DNA of 64,000 bases from Pseudoalteromonas rubra (GCF_005886805.2 NZ_CP045430.1:1-64000); one strand, 5' to 3'. Positions 35,503-46,248 are shown, numbered from the stretch's first letter. Notes: generated by a model from the letters alone, not told the origin. Made by a program: numbers and translations.

Positions 35503-37730
35503 GGCGTAGCAGCACTCAAATATTGTAAATAGGTAGTGCTCAATGGGCCTATGGTGATTTCAATACTGTTTTCAAAGCCATGACTGGCAATGGCCTTGCT
35601 TTGTATCATTTGCTGTTGATGCGCAACTGGCGTGGTTCCACTCCCATACAGGCTACTGTCATCGGAGTTAAAAACCACCTGATATATGCCACTTTTGGGG
35701 ACACCAATCCGATAACTATGCAGCACCTGCGGCGTAAAGTGACTGACTACCACGACAAGATCAGCACTGGATTTACCGAACCGTGCGAAACTCAAAATTG
35801 ACTGGTCACCATTATGACAATCTATCCACTGAAACCCACAAGGCGAATTGTCTAGCTCATACAAAGCTGGGGTGTTTTTATATAAATGATTGAGCGATTT
35901 GACGGTCTGATAAATCCCCTGGTGAGCGGATGATTCCAGCAATGACCAGTCCAGTGTCGTGTTATGATCCCATTCAGTGCGGGGTGCCAATTCGCTGCCC
36001 ATAAACAACAGTTTTTTGCCCGGGTGAGCATACATAAAGCTATAATAGGCCCGCAAGTTAGCAAATTGCTGCCAATCGTCACCTGGCATTTTACTCAGCA
36101 ATGCCCCTTTGCCATGTACGACTTCATCATGGCTAAGCGGTAAAATGTAATTTTCCGAGTACGCATACGCCATAGAAAAGGTCATTTCATGGTGGTGATA
36201 CTTCCTGTGGATTGGGTCTCTTTGCATATAGCTCAGACTGTCGTTCATCCATCCCATGTTCCATTTAAAGCCGAATCCTAATCCATTGTGATCAACAGCC
36301 TGAGTGACTCCAGGCCAGGCCGTCGACTCCTCAGCCACCATCATGATATGTGGATGCCTGCCATAGCTGCGGGTGTTGACCGATTGAATGCAGTCGATCG
36401 CTCCAAGGTTTTCCCTGCCCCCAAACTGATTAGGGACCCACTCGCCATCATTGCGCGAATAATCGAGATACAACATGGAAGCAACAGCATCCACTCTGAG
36501 GCCATCCAGCTTAAAGACATCAAGCCAATAATTTGCATTAGAAAGCAAATAACTTTTTACTTCCGGACGTTCATAGTTGTAGATAAAAGTGTTCCAGTCG
36601 GGATGATAACCTTGACGACTATCTGCGTGTTCATATAAGTGCGTGCCGTCAAATCGGTGCAAACCGTGCGGATCCGATGGGAAGTGGCCCGGCACCCAAT
36701 CAATCAACACTCCCAGCTCCAGCGCCGTACATTGAGTGATAAAATAGCGAAAATCGTCAAGGCTGCCGAAGCGGCTAGTTGGCGCAAAAAGCCCTACGGG
36801 CTGATAACCCCATGAACCATCAAATGGGTATTCACTAATAGGCATTAGCTGAACATGCGTAAAACCAAGCTCCTTAACGTAAGGCAATAAGTCGTCAGCC
36901 AGCTCACGATAAGTCAGATAACGGTTATTCTCTTCTACTCTGCGTTTCCAGGAGCCAAGGTGTACTTCATATATCGCAATCGGGGCATCAATGGCATTGC
37001 GCTTTCGGCGTTGTACCTTATCTGCATCACTCAATATCATACACGGCTGAGCAGGCTGAATTACACTTGCGGTACCGGGCGCTTGCTGCATCTTAACAGC
37101 ATACGGGTCTGCGCGTTCAGTCACCTCACCATCGACTCCTACGATGGCATACTTGTATCCCTGCTCGCCTGTGAGATGAGGTATGAAGAGATCCCACACT
37201 CCACTGGCAGGATGAAAACGCATAAAGTGCTGCGAAGGCTGCCAATGGTTAAACTCGCCAATGACAGAAACACTACGCGCATTGGGTGCCCAAACGCAAA
37301 ATTGCGTACCATTACAGCCCTGATGGGTAATACCCCTTGCACCGAAATGAAGGTAACCATGTTCTAGAGAACCTTCATTAAATAAATACATCGCGGACTC
37401 ATCCAGCGCACTACTGAAGTCATAAGCGTCTCGGCTTGTAATCACCGTATCAATAAATTCAACTGTCAGGTGATACCCCGACGAAACGTCGCGGCTAAAC
37501 TCAACGACAAACAGAGCAGATTGCCCGATGCGTTGCATGGCTGTGGTGTGGCGTCCATCATTTACTGATACGGCCAAAGCTCCAGGCATGTACACCCTTA
37601 TAATTGAGCCTTGCCCGGTACTGTGTAAGCCCAGAAAAGAGAAGGCGTCACGAAAGCACCCGGCATCTAATGCCGAGATTTGTGCTGCGTAGTCGAGGGT
37701 TACAATGGGCGATTTACTTGCTGAATTCAT
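35496..37730 (-). CDS. glgB: 1,4-alpha-glucan branching enzyme
   Basis: A 744-residue GH13 enzyme that makes alpha-1,6 branches. An N-terminal region (about 1-110), CBM48 (GTQFCVWAPNARSVSVIGEF), and the catalytic barrel are in order. Catalytic residues lie in LDGLRVDAVASMLYLDYSR (Asp), MVAEESTAWPGV (Glu) and PLSHDEVVHGKG (Asp). Length and order match E. coli GlgB (728). Its ATG overlaps the malQ stop (ATGA). Confidence 0.95.
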   Translation of the reverse strand: MNSASKSPIVTLDYAAQISALDAGCFRDAFSFLGLHSTGQGSIIRVYMPGALAVSVNDGRHTTAMQRIGQSALFVVEFSRDVSSGYHLTVEFIDTVITSRDAYDFSSALDESAMYLFNEGSLEHGYLHFGARGITHQGCNGTQFCVWAPNARSVSVIGEFNHWQPSQHFMRFHPASGVWDLFIPHLTGEQGYKYAIVGVDGEVTERADPYAVKMQQAPGTASVIQPAQPCMILSDADKVQRRKRNAIDAPIAIYEVHLGSWKRRVEENNRYLTYRELADDLLPYVKELGFTHVQLMPISEYPFDGSWGYQPVGLFAPTSRFGSLDDFRYFITQCTALELGVLIDWVPGHFPSDPHGLHRFDGTHLYEHADSRQGYHPDWNTFIYNYERPEVKSYLLSNANYWLDVFKLDGLRVDAVASMLYLDYSRNDGEWVPNQFGGRENLGAIDCIQSVNTRSYGRHPHIMMVAEESTAWPGVTQAVDHNGLGFGFKWNMGWMNDSLSYMQRDPIHRKYHHHEMTFSMAYAYSENYILPLSHDEVVHGKGALLSKMPGDDWQQFANLRAYYSFMYAHPGKKLLFMGSELAPRTEWDHNTTLDWSLLESSAHQGIYQTVKSLNHLYKNTPALYELDNSPCGFQWIDCHNGDQSILSFARFGKSSADLVVVVSHFTPQVLHSYRIGVPKSGIYQVVFNSDDSSLYGSGTTPVAHQQQMIQSKAIASHGFENSIEITIGPLSTTYLQYLSAATPC

Positions 37731-39709
37731 GCCTGCTCTCTAATCCTTTTTATCTCAGCCATTAAATGACTGTTCTGTTCTAAAGTCTGTTCAGCTGGTG
37801 TCGTCAGACGACGACGCCAATTGGGGTACTCACGATCGGTGCCGGGAATATTCACTGGCAATTGTTGTTGCTCAAGATCGTCAAGTTGGACAGCAAGCAA
37901 CTTACTAGGACTGGCGGCGAGTTTTTTGAGGACTGCACCATATATGCTGTGAACATCCGAACCCTGCTGCGCAGCGGATATGTCATTTGCCCCCAACCAA
38001 GTCAATAACTTAGCCTTGTCGTCTTCTCTAGCCATCGACATTTGTGTGGCTTCTTGTTCGCTGCACAGCTGGTAATCTTTTCTGAGTAAAATATCATTAT
38101 GCGTCCACCAGGCATTAAACGGCGCCACATCATGATTAGCAACCATTAATAACGTGTCAGCACGATACTGCTCAGAGGGCTTAAAATGACCCTGCTGATC
38201 TTTGGCAAAATACATCAAAATATTTCCGTATAGATTCGCGTCACTCATAGCTGATGACACCTCAGGCGGCACGATACCCAGGTCTTCTCCTATCACCATG
38301 GCCTGATTCAGATGAGACTCAATTTTTAAAATTGCTAAGAGGTACTCAAAGGGATAATACACATAACAACCGTCTGGTTTGCCCTGAGATTCAAAACACC
38401 ACCATAACCGTCGAATAGCCATGACATGATCGATGCGAAGCGCGCCAAACGAAGCCATGTTGCTTCGCACCAGTGCACGAAAGTAAGCATAATTTTGTTG
38501 TTTTATTTTAATCGGGTTGAGCGCAGGTAACCCCCAATTCTGGCCTGTTACAGCCCAAGGGTCAGGCGGCGCGCCTACATCTGCACCGTAAGCAAAGAGT
38601 GACTCATTTTCAGCAAATTCATAACCTTCTTTAGCACAGCCAACCGCCAGATCATTAATCAGGCCAATAGCCATACCCACTTGGGTAGCATGCTGCTGAC
38701 AGGCTTGAAGCTGTTGATGTGCCAGCCATTGCACAAACCACTCACGCTCGGTCAGCGCGCTGACATTCAGGTCATGTATTTTATCGCTTTTAAATTTTCG
38801 CACCGCCTGCCCGATATCAGGCACACTGATACATTCATTGTACAGTTCGGTCAGTGTGGCGTATTTCACTTCAGCCACCGCACTGTAATCTATGTACTGT
38901 GCCTGAGAATCGCAAGGTGCTGGGCAGCAAGCACTGCTCACGTTAACTTGATATTTCTCGCTAAGTATTTCAACAGCCCAGTCCAGTGCAATATACAAAG
39001 GATTAATCAAACAACGATGCGATGGACTGTAAGGGCTGGCACGCTCGGGCTGAGATTCGAACAGTAGATGCAGCGGGTTCAATAAAACAAAATCGCAGTG
39101 CCTTGCTGCAGCGCTACAGAGTAGTTGATATAGATCACGGAAGTCTCCTACACCATGATTACGTAAACTCCGCAGTGTATAAAGCTGCAACGACAGACCC
39201 ATTCGCTTAGACTGCTCATGCTCTATAGCATAGCAACGCTCAGGGACCGACCACAGCTCGGTCGTTTTAGTCTCAAACGGACCTTCTATTTGCGTTTTAT
39301 AATAACCAACAGGCAGCTGCCCTATTTCGATTCTCACATCGAAATAAGTCTCGCCATTATAGCGATAATCCCCAACAACTTCGGCGTCTGACAAAGCGCA
39401 GCAGTGATATATTGATAATTCAGGTATCTGAATGACTACGGATGCATTTCGAGCTGACTCGGGGATTTTTAGCGAGAACCCCCCTGACTGGGCATCAGCC
39501 ACCAGCACTTCCCCAACAACGTCAAGCCAACACTTAATATCCAACGCAAAGTTTAACTCAGCGATATCCGAGCTATCCTCAGTGTTTATGCCACAACAAC
39601 GCAATGCGTTGACCCTAGTTGCATGATCGAAATAAACATGTTCACCATTATATTTGGTGTAATCAAAGCCTATTCCATGCAAGTAAAATAGCTGCTCCAG
39701 CCCTTGCAT
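37727..39709 (-). CDS. malQ: 4-alpha-glucanotransferase (amylomaltase)
   Basis: A 660-residue GH77 enzyme that disproportionates maltodextrins and so feeds chains back to phosphorylase. After an N-terminal region (about 1-150) the catalytic barrel contains SLQLYTLRSLRNHGVGDF, ASPYSPSHRCLINPLYI, GALRIDHVMAIRRLWW (nucleophile Asp), MVIGEDLGIVPPEV (Glu) and LMVANHDVAPFNAWW. It starts four bases after the CBM48 gene. In many bacteria malQ sits with maltose genes; here it is inside the glycogen operon. Confidence 0.93.
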   Translation of the reverse strand: MQGLEQLFYLHGIGFDYTKYNGEHVYFDHATRVNALRCCGINTEDSSDIAELNFALDIKCWLDVVGEVLVADAQSGGFSLKIPESARNASVVIQIPELSIYHCCALSDAEVVGDYRYNGETYFDVRIEIGQLPVGYYKTQIEGPFETKTTELWSVPERCYAIEHEQSKRMGLSLQLYTLRSLRNHGVGDFRDLYQLLCSAAARHCDFVLLNPLHLLFESQPERASPYSPSHRCLINPLYIALDWAVEILSEKYQVNVSSACCPAPCDSQAQYIDYSAVAEVKYATLTELYNECISVPDIGQAVRKFKSDKIHDLNVSALTEREWFVQWLAHQQLQACQQHATQVGMAIGLINDLAVGCAKEGYEFAENESLFAYGADVGAPPDPWAVTGQNWGLPALNPIKIKQQNYAYFRALVRSNMASFGALRIDHVMAIRRLWWCFESQGKPDGCYVYYPFEYLLAILKIESHLNQAMVIGEDLGIVPPEVSSAMSDANLYGNILMYFAKDQQGHFKPSEQYRADTLLMVANHDVAPFNAWWTHNDILLRKDYQLCSEQEATQMSMAREDDKAKLLTWLGANDISAAQQGSDVHSIYGAVLKKLAASPSKLLAVQLDDLEQQQLPVNIPGTDREYPNWRRRLTTPAEQTLEQNSHLMAEIKRIREQA

Positions 39710-39713
39710 TACG

Positions 39714-40016
39714 TTAAGCCAGCTTGTGAGTATCTACGACGCTGTTTTGCGTACCAAAGCCATTAGGCACATAGCCGTCTGCCTGGTCATCGTTGTCCCA
39801 ATGCTCGCCATTGATCAAATACCTGAAATGATACTCTTGCCCTGTTGGTAAGCGGTGTTTTAGCTTAAATCGTTTGTCTTTTTTATTAAATTTCATCGTT
39901 AAAGGCTGCCAATCGTTAAACTCTGCAACGAGTTCCACCTTGATTGCTTCAGGATGAGTGATTTCAAACGTGACTTCTGCTTCGTTTTTTGTTTTGAAAA
40001 AACGCTTAGTTAACAT
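39714..40016 (-). CDS. Stand-alone CBM48 (glycogen-binding) protein
   Basis: A 100-residue protein that is essentially a single early-set/CBM48 domain: VELVAEFNDWQPLTMKFN, a GQEYHFRYLINGEHWDNDDQ segment and a C-terminal NSVVDTHKLA. The pattern matches glycogen-binding domains of AMPK-type regulators and GlgB/GlgX. No catalytic domain or signal peptide is present. It is first in the glycogen operon, four bases before malQ. The start ATG at 40016 has GGAG seven bases upstream; an in-frame TTG at 40028 is less likely. A role as glycogen adaptor is inferred. Confidence 0.82.
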   Translation of the reverse strand: MLTKRFFKTKNEAEVTFEITHPEAIKVELVAEFNDWQPLTMKFNKKDKRFKLKHRLPTGQEYHFRYLINGEHWDNDDQADGYVPNGFGTQNSVVDTHKLA

Positions 40017-40481
40017 TGTGGGCTCCAAAAAACCGCTAGGTTGTTTATCCTTGCCACAGTGCCGTGCCCGTTACAGCTAGACTAACGGTTGCTGTGAAAC
40101 TACAAAGCATAATTGCTTATTGTCTGCGTACAGTGTGTACGCTTCATTACAGTGCAGTGACAGTCCAGCCTTGCACTAATATGGTGATTTTCACTTAGAA
40201 AGCTGGCACAACTGCCTGTATATTAGTATACGGGCAATAAACGCGCCAAAACTTGTTAAAAAGTTAGGTGAGAACTATTCTCGTGTAAAGTGAATTTAAT
40301 TGATACTTGATCTTAAACACACCACAGCTGTATTAATTTATTAGAATATATGCGAGCACTGAGCTGCGATTGAAACCACCATCAATTAGGTGTAAAACAT
40401 GTCATACTTAGGGCTTATTTATAGTATACTTACTGCTCCTGGCAGGGACGAATTTCTTTAGGTAGGTGGATACGCTCAATC
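40017..40481. promoter_or_regulatory. Divergent control region between the glycogen operon and a GGDEF-EAL gene
   Basis: This 465-bp stretch contains no convincing gene. It must carry the glycogen promoter (minus strand) and the GGDEF-EAL promoter (plus strand). A -10-like TATACT is at 40225-40230 on the minus strand, with only a weak -35. Another TATACT at 40425-40430 on the plus strand also has a weak -35. GCGTACA-GTG-TGTACGC (40136-40152) is a perfect operator-like palindrome. The region is AT-rich and long for this genome, suggesting complex control. Confidence 0.45.
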
Positions 40482-42395
40482 ATGCAAAGTGTTTTTAAAA
40501 ATATAGCAACCTGTATTGTCTGTTTTGTAGTGATTGGCATCGTCGTTAGCTTGCTGTTTACAAAACACGTGGTCGACATCCAGACTGGTCGCACCACTAT
40601 GGCGGTATATAATCAACCCACCAACTCCCAGTCAGAACATACGCCCTGGTATGCTTTCCTGTTTGCTGATCAGCGGTTTTTGTTGGTAAAAAACGAAACA
40701 CATGTATTGCTGAAGCACGATCAATCAGAATTTACCTCAGCCCCCGTAAAGCAGGTCATGAAACGTGTATTTTCTTCCCCAGTCTTGCTGCTGCTTATTA
40801 TGGTGATGCTGCTCTTAACACTAAACAGGCTGCGAGAGTTAAGACAACAACATGCCCGAGCTAAAGCACTTACAGACATTGACCGAGATCTCAAAGACAT
40901 AATTAGCGGCCTCGAAATTGATTACAAAGCCTTGCCGATCGGTGGCTCTGTTGCTCAGATCAGCCACGCTGTTCATACCATTGCAAGTAATATTCAACGT
41001 ATCAAAATTAAAACCGACAGCCATGTCTTTCAGGACAAACTAACAAAGCTGATAGACCGCCATGCCTATATCGAACACATCAGTAACGAGTTAGCCATGG
41101 CAGAACAGCAGCAAAGTAAATGTGGTCTATTGTTTATCGACCTGGATGGTTTTAAGCAAGTTAATGATTCATTCGGGCATAGTTTTGGCGATGAAATACT
41201 CATCCAGGTTGCCGAGCGTTTGTGCCAGGTTGTACGCCAATACCAATTGCAAGCACTGCATGCCGTGCATGGGCTCGATCAAAACCTGTCCAGACTCGGC
41301 GGAGACGAGTTTTCTATTTTTATCCCGGAACTCAAAGACACTGGCTTTTGCACTGAAGTAGCGCAAACCATACTTGGGGAAATTGAACGCGATTTTGTCC
41401 TTGGCAATAAACTTGTAAAAATCAGCGCCAGTATCGGTATTGCCGTATACCCCGACAGTGCAGCGACGCCGAATGCATTGCTACAAATGTCTGATGTCGC
41501 TATGTACCGAGCCAAAACAGATGGTCGCGGAATTTTCCGCGTTTACTCCCCGGAAATGGGCAATAAAATCCGCCGCTACCATTACCTGCTGGAAGAATTA
41601 CGTCTGGCCATTGCTTCTCAGAATTTTCATCTATCATTCCAACCAATTGTGCATGTTGAAGATTGCTCCATTGACTACTTTGAAGCGCTCGCCAGATGGC
41701 ACCACCCCATTGAAGGCCTGATCCCGCCGTCTGAGTTTATTCCCATTGCGGAAGAATCCAACCTGATTTTGGATCTGGGAGACTGGATCCTGCTAGAATC
41801 TTGTCGGCAAATGTCCGCCTGGCACAATGCAGGTATGAAGCGAGTGAGAATTTCAGTAAACGTCTCTGGGATTCAACTCAAGCATCGCGCTATTTTTGAT
41901 TGGGTAATGGCTGCGTTAGAAAAAACAGGCTTACCACCCACTTCTTTGATGCTTGAAATCACCGAATCAACACTCATAACCGCCAGTAATGAGATCATTG
42001 CTCAGCTCGAGCGTTGTCGCTCTGCCGGTGTGACTATTGCTATCGATGACTTTGGCACCGGATTTAGTTCACTCAGCACGCTTGCAGATCTGCCAATAGA
42101 CGTCATTAAAATTGACAAACTGTTTATTTCACAAGCCAAAGACAACCCTAAATACTACAAGATCCTTAATTCAATCAGTGAGCTGGGTGCACAACTTGAC
42201 CTTAAAATTGTGGCTGAGGGTGTTGAACAGGTCGACCAATTTGAGTTGGTCAAGCAAATGGGGATCCGCTGCGTACAAGGATACCTGGTCAGCCGCCCGG
42301 AAACCTCCAGTCGCGTCGGCAACAAAGTACTGAAAAGCAATATGAACCACATTGCATCCACCGGTACTAGCGTATGGCTGCCGGAGTCCAGCTAA
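40482..42395 (+). CDS. Membrane GGDEF-EAL cyclic-di-GMP enzyme
   Basis: A 637-residue inner-membrane protein. Two membrane segments (about 9-27 and 98-115) flank a short periplasmic loop of about 70 residues. A HAMP-like or helical linker precedes the GGDEF domain with GGDEF at 273-277. The EAL domain follows, with YFEALARWHHP near 400, MLEITEST, IAIDDFGTGFSSLS, IDVIKIDKLF, IVAEGVEQ and GYLVSRP. Both catalytic signatures are intact, so it could be bifunctional. I see no RxxD inhibitory site before GGDEF. It is divergent from the glycogen operon and convergent with an Lrp-type gene 15 bp away. Confidence 0.92.
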   Translation: MQSVFKNIATCIVCFVVIGIVVSLLFTKHVVDIQTGRTTMAVYNQPTNSQSEHTPWYAFLFADQRFLLVKNETHVLLKHDQSEFTSAPVKQVMKRVFSSPVLLLLIMVMLLLTLNRLRELRQQHARAKALTDIDRDLKDIISGLEIDYKALPIGGSVAQISHAVHTIASNIQRIKIKTDSHVFQDKLTKLIDRHAYIEHISNELAMAEQQQSKCGLLFIDLDGFKQVNDSFGHSFGDEILIQVAERLCQVVRQYQLQALHAVHGLDQNLSRLGGDEFSIFIPELKDTGFCTEVAQTILGEIERDFVLGNKLVKISASIGIAVYPDSAATPNALLQMSDVAMYRAKTDGRGIFRVYSPEMGNKIRRYHYLLEELRLAIASQNFHLSFQPIVHVEDCSIDYFEALARWHHPIEGLIPPSEFIPIAEESNLILDLGDWILLESCRQMSAWHNAGMKRVRISVNVSGIQLKHRAIFDWVMAALEKTGLPPTSLMLEITESTLITASNEIIAQLERCRSAGVTIAIDDFGTGFSSLSTLADLPIDVIKIDKLFISQAKDNPKYYKILNSISELGAQLDLKIVAEGVEQVDQFELVKQMGIRCVQGYLVSRPETSSRVGNKVLKSNMNHIASTGTSVWLPESS

Positions 42396-42410
42396 CGTTG
42401 TGGGCTCCCC

Positions 42411-42839
42411 TCAGCGCTTAAACTTAGTCTCTAAAATCACCGACGACGTTGTCCGCTCAACGCCTTCAAGGTTCCCTATGTCATCGAGCAACTGACTGAG
42501 TTGCTCCAGGCTTTGCGCCTCAACTTCTGCAATCATGTCGTATTCACCACTGATGGCATATAAAGCTGAAATGTTGTTAATTTGCTTCAGCGCATTATTT
42601 GTTTGCGCAGTCAGCTTTTGGCGGACCTTAATAGAGACATGGGCCGCAACCTGAGATTCCTGATACTGCCTGCCCAGTTCAACACTGTAACCCTGAATAA
42701 CACCACTATGCTCTAGTTTTTGCAATCGACTTTGCACTGTGGTTCTGGACATATCCAGAATCCGTGCGAGCTCTGAGATGCTGGCACGGGCATTTTTCCT
42801 CAGCTCAGAAAGTAAACGTTCGTCTTGTGAATGGATCAT
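42411..42839 (-). CDS. Lrp/AsnC-family transcriptional regulator
   Basis: A 142-residue regulator with an N-terminal helix-turn-helix (RASISELARILDMSRTTVQS) and a C-terminal RAM (ACT-like) domain that binds amino acids (EYDMIAEVEAQSLEQLSQLL). It is divergent from argD/astC, with 178 bp between the start codons, so control of the arginine genes is the natural guess. It is not Lrp itself, which is longer and more conserved. The effector is unknown. Confidence 0.88.
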   Translation of the reverse strand: MIHSQDERLLSELRKNARASISELARILDMSRTTVQSRLQKLEHSGVIQGYSVELGRQYQESQVAAHVSIKVRQKLTAQTNNALKQINNISALYAISGEYDMIAEVEAQSLEQLSQLLDDIGNLEGVERTTSSVILETKFKR

Positions 42840-42987
42840 TGTGAAAACTTAAATCGTCATTTTGACTGTTATTTTAATCATTTTATTTATTTTTGCACTG
42901 CAAATTGACAACACAACGCGTAATAATGACAAAAAAGCGGGGAAAGCGAGTTTGTCTGTTGCAGATGGGCGCTTAATTCAACCCTGA

Positions 42988-44223
<1,236 letters not shown>

Positions 44224-44229
44224 TTATGA

Positions 44230-44247
44230 AGGGCGCCCCTGCGCCCT
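44230..44247 (+). promoter_or_regulatory. Intercistronic hairpin just before astA
   Basis: AGGGCGC (44230-44236) and GCGCCCT (44241-44247) make a perfect 7-bp GC-rich stem with a CCCT loop, nine bases before the astA ATG. There is no T-run and no Shine-Dalgarno sequence between the hairpin and the start. It may set mRNA stability or astA translation. Confidence 0.5.
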
Positions 44248-44256
44248 GTTCAAATT

Positions 44257-45291
44257 ATGCAAGTACTCAGACCCATTTCAAACAAAGACTTTGCAGCTTT
44301 GAAAACCATTGCGATTGAATCTGGTCATGGATTCACGTCGCTGCCGGTAGACGATGATTTGCTGAGCAGTAAAATTGTACGCTCAGAGCAGAGCTTTGAT
44401 AAAACAGTTAAGCAACCGCAGGACGAAGGCTATTTATTTGTCCTTGAAGACAGTGACACGGGTGAGATCCTGGGCACAACTGCGATAGAAGCCGCGGTTG
44501 GTATGCAAACACCTTTGTACCACTATCATTTGGGCAAAACAGTCCACCATTCACGCACTCTGAATGTTTACAACACAGTAGATATTCTGAGTATGTGTAA
44601 TGATTATACTGGTGCATCCGAGATCTGTACACTTTTCCTCAGGGAAGCGTTTCGTCAGGGTCTTGCTGGTCGTTTTTTATCTCGCTCTCGTTTTAACTTT
44701 ATGGCATTACATGCCGACCGTTTCAGCGATACGGTGATTGCAGAGATGCGTGGTGTCAGCGATGAAGATGGACACTCTCCTTTCTGGCAATGGCTACAGG
44801 AACATTTCTTCAGCATCGAATTCCCGCAAGCGGACCACCTGGTTGGACTAGGAGACAAAGTATTCATCAGTGAACTGATGCCTAAATACCCAATTTATGC
44901 CAACTTGCTTAGCAAAAAAGCGCAAGCTGTCATAGGTCAGGTACACGAGAAAACTAAGCCTGCCCTGCGCCTGCTGGAAAAAGAAGGCTTTGAACATCGG
45001 GGCTACGTAGATCTGTTTGATGCTGGCCCTACCGTCGAGTCCAGATTACATAACATTAAAACAGTACGAGAAACCAAACGTGGCAAAGCACAAATTGTGG
45101 AGTCAGGTGAATTAGACACCGTGAATGGTGAAACCTGGTCAGTATCCAATTGTCGTTTAGCAGATTTTCGCGCCACCTTTGATACTCGTGTCAGCTGGTG
45201 TGCTAAAAGCAGCTCATTCAGGATCACTGCCGACATTGCATCTGCACTGAAGATTGTCGACGGTGAAGAGATCAGCGGATTCTTACTGTGA
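44257..45291 (+). CDS. astA: Arginine N-succinyltransferase
   Basis: A 344-residue enzyme transferring succinyl from succinyl-CoA to arginine, the first step of the AST arginine catabolic pathway. The pattern matches E. coli AstA closely: SGHGFTSLPVDDDLL, YLFVLEDSDTGEILGTTAIE, SEICTLFLREAFRQ, EMRGVSDEDGHSPFWQ and AELM-type FISELMPKYPIY. It follows argD/astC by 33 bp. The usual pathway partners astD, astB and astE are not adjacent. The start at 44257 fits the family but has no clear ribosome site. Confidence 0.93.
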   Translation: MQVLRPISNKDFAALKTIAIESGHGFTSLPVDDDLLSSKIVRSEQSFDKTVKQPQDEGYLFVLEDSDTGEILGTTAIEAAVGMQTPLYHYHLGKTVHHSRTLNVYNTVDILSMCNDYTGASEICTLFLREAFRQGLAGRFLSRSRFNFMALHADRFSDTVIAEMRGVSDEDGHSPFWQWLQEHFFSIEFPQADHLVGLGDKVFISELMPKYPIYANLLSKKAQAVIGQVHEKTKPALRLLEKEGFEHRGYVDLFDAGPTVESRLHNIKTVRETKRGKAQIVESGELDTVNGETWSVSNCRLADFRATFDTRVSWCAKSSSFRITADIASALKIVDGEEISGFLL

Positions 45292-45389
45292 AATACTTTC
45301 GAGCGTCAGGGCAGTAAAACACATTTTGCACTAACCTGATGTTCCAACCGAATTAAACAATTGCGTCGTGCTTAGTCGTAATATTTAAC

Positions 45390-45408
45390 GCGGCTAAGCC
45401 GCCTTTTT
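45390..45408 (+). terminator. Hairpin with T-run in the leader of the DUF1338 gene
   Basis: GCGGC (45390-45394) and GCCGC (45398-45402) pair around TAA and are followed by CTTTTT. The structure lies about 95 bp after the astA stop and only 13 bp before the DUF1338 ATG, with the ribosome site AAGGA directly after it. It may end astA transcripts or act as an attenuator for the next gene. Confidence 0.6.
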
Positions 45409-45421
45409 AAGGATTGTCATT

Positions 45422-46225
45422 ATGCACAACAATGTAGATAGCTTATTTGAAAAACTATGGAATAACTACCTTGAAGTTACTCCATCAGCCGTAAAGGTCC
45501 ATGAACTACTTGGCTCTACGCAACAAGATGATGTGATCAACGACCACATTGCTCTGCGTACCTTTAACCATGAGAAAATTGGTCTGGAAAAGCTGGCTGC
45601 GCATTTCAAAGCGGTGGGCTATACAGAATGCGGTGAATATCACTTCGAAGCCAAAAAGTTATACGCCAAACACTTTGAGCACAGCGATCCGACTAAACCA
45701 AAAGTATTCATTTCTGAGCTTCTGGTAGAAAAGTGTTCACCTGAGCTGCAAGCTATCGTTAACGAGCTGGTCGAACAAATCGATGAGCAAGCAGTTAGCG
45801 CTGAAAACTTCCTATATTCAGGCACGCATTGGCAAGTTAGCCATGAAACCTACAAACAACTTTTGGCTGAGTCTGAATATGCAGCATGGATGGCAGCCTG
45901 GGGCTACCGTGCAAACCACTTCACGGTGAGCATCAATCACCTGGCTAACTTTGAAACCATCGAGGCCGTTAACCAGGCTCTGAAAGATGCCAAATTTGAA
46001 TTGAACGCATCAGGTGGCGAAATCAAAGGTTCACCAGAAGTGTTACTTGAGCAATCTTCTACGCTTGCTGACCAGCATGCGGTTGCTTTCAGCGACGGTG
46101 AATTCAGCATCCCAAGCTGTTTTTATGAATTTGCCCTGCGCTACAATAAACCAGATGGCGAGATCTACACAGGCTTTGTTGCAGCATCAGCTGACAAGAT
46201 TTTTGAAAGTACTAACGCGCGTTAA
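45422..46225 (+). CDS. DUF1338 protein, 2-oxoadipate dioxygenase/decarboxylase-like
   Basis: A 267-residue cytoplasmic protein of the DUF1338 family. Relatives such as HglS from Pseudomonas are non-heme iron enzymes of lysine catabolism converting 2-oxoadipate to 2-hydroxyglutarate. Candidate metal ligands are in DHIALRTF, ANHFTVSINHL and CFYEFALRY. It is 131 bp after astA with a hairpin in its leader. The same arrangement near arginine/ornithine genes occurs in related bacteria as far as I recall. The exact substrate is uncertain. Confidence 0.8.
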   Translation: MHNNVDSLFEKLWNNYLEVTPSAVKVHELLGSTQQDDVINDHIALRTFNHEKIGLEKLAAHFKAVGYTECGEYHFEAKKLYAKHFEHSDPTKPKVFISELLVEKCSPELQAIVNELVEQIDEQAVSAENFLYSGTHWQVSHETYKQLLAESEYAAWMAAWGYRANHFTVSINHLANFETIEAVNQALKDAKFELNASGGEIKGSPEVLLEQSSTLADQHAVAFSDGEFSIPSCFYEFALRYNKPDGEIYTGFVAASADKIFESTNAR

Positions 46226-46248
46226 GCAAGCTATCACAGTAACTTGTC

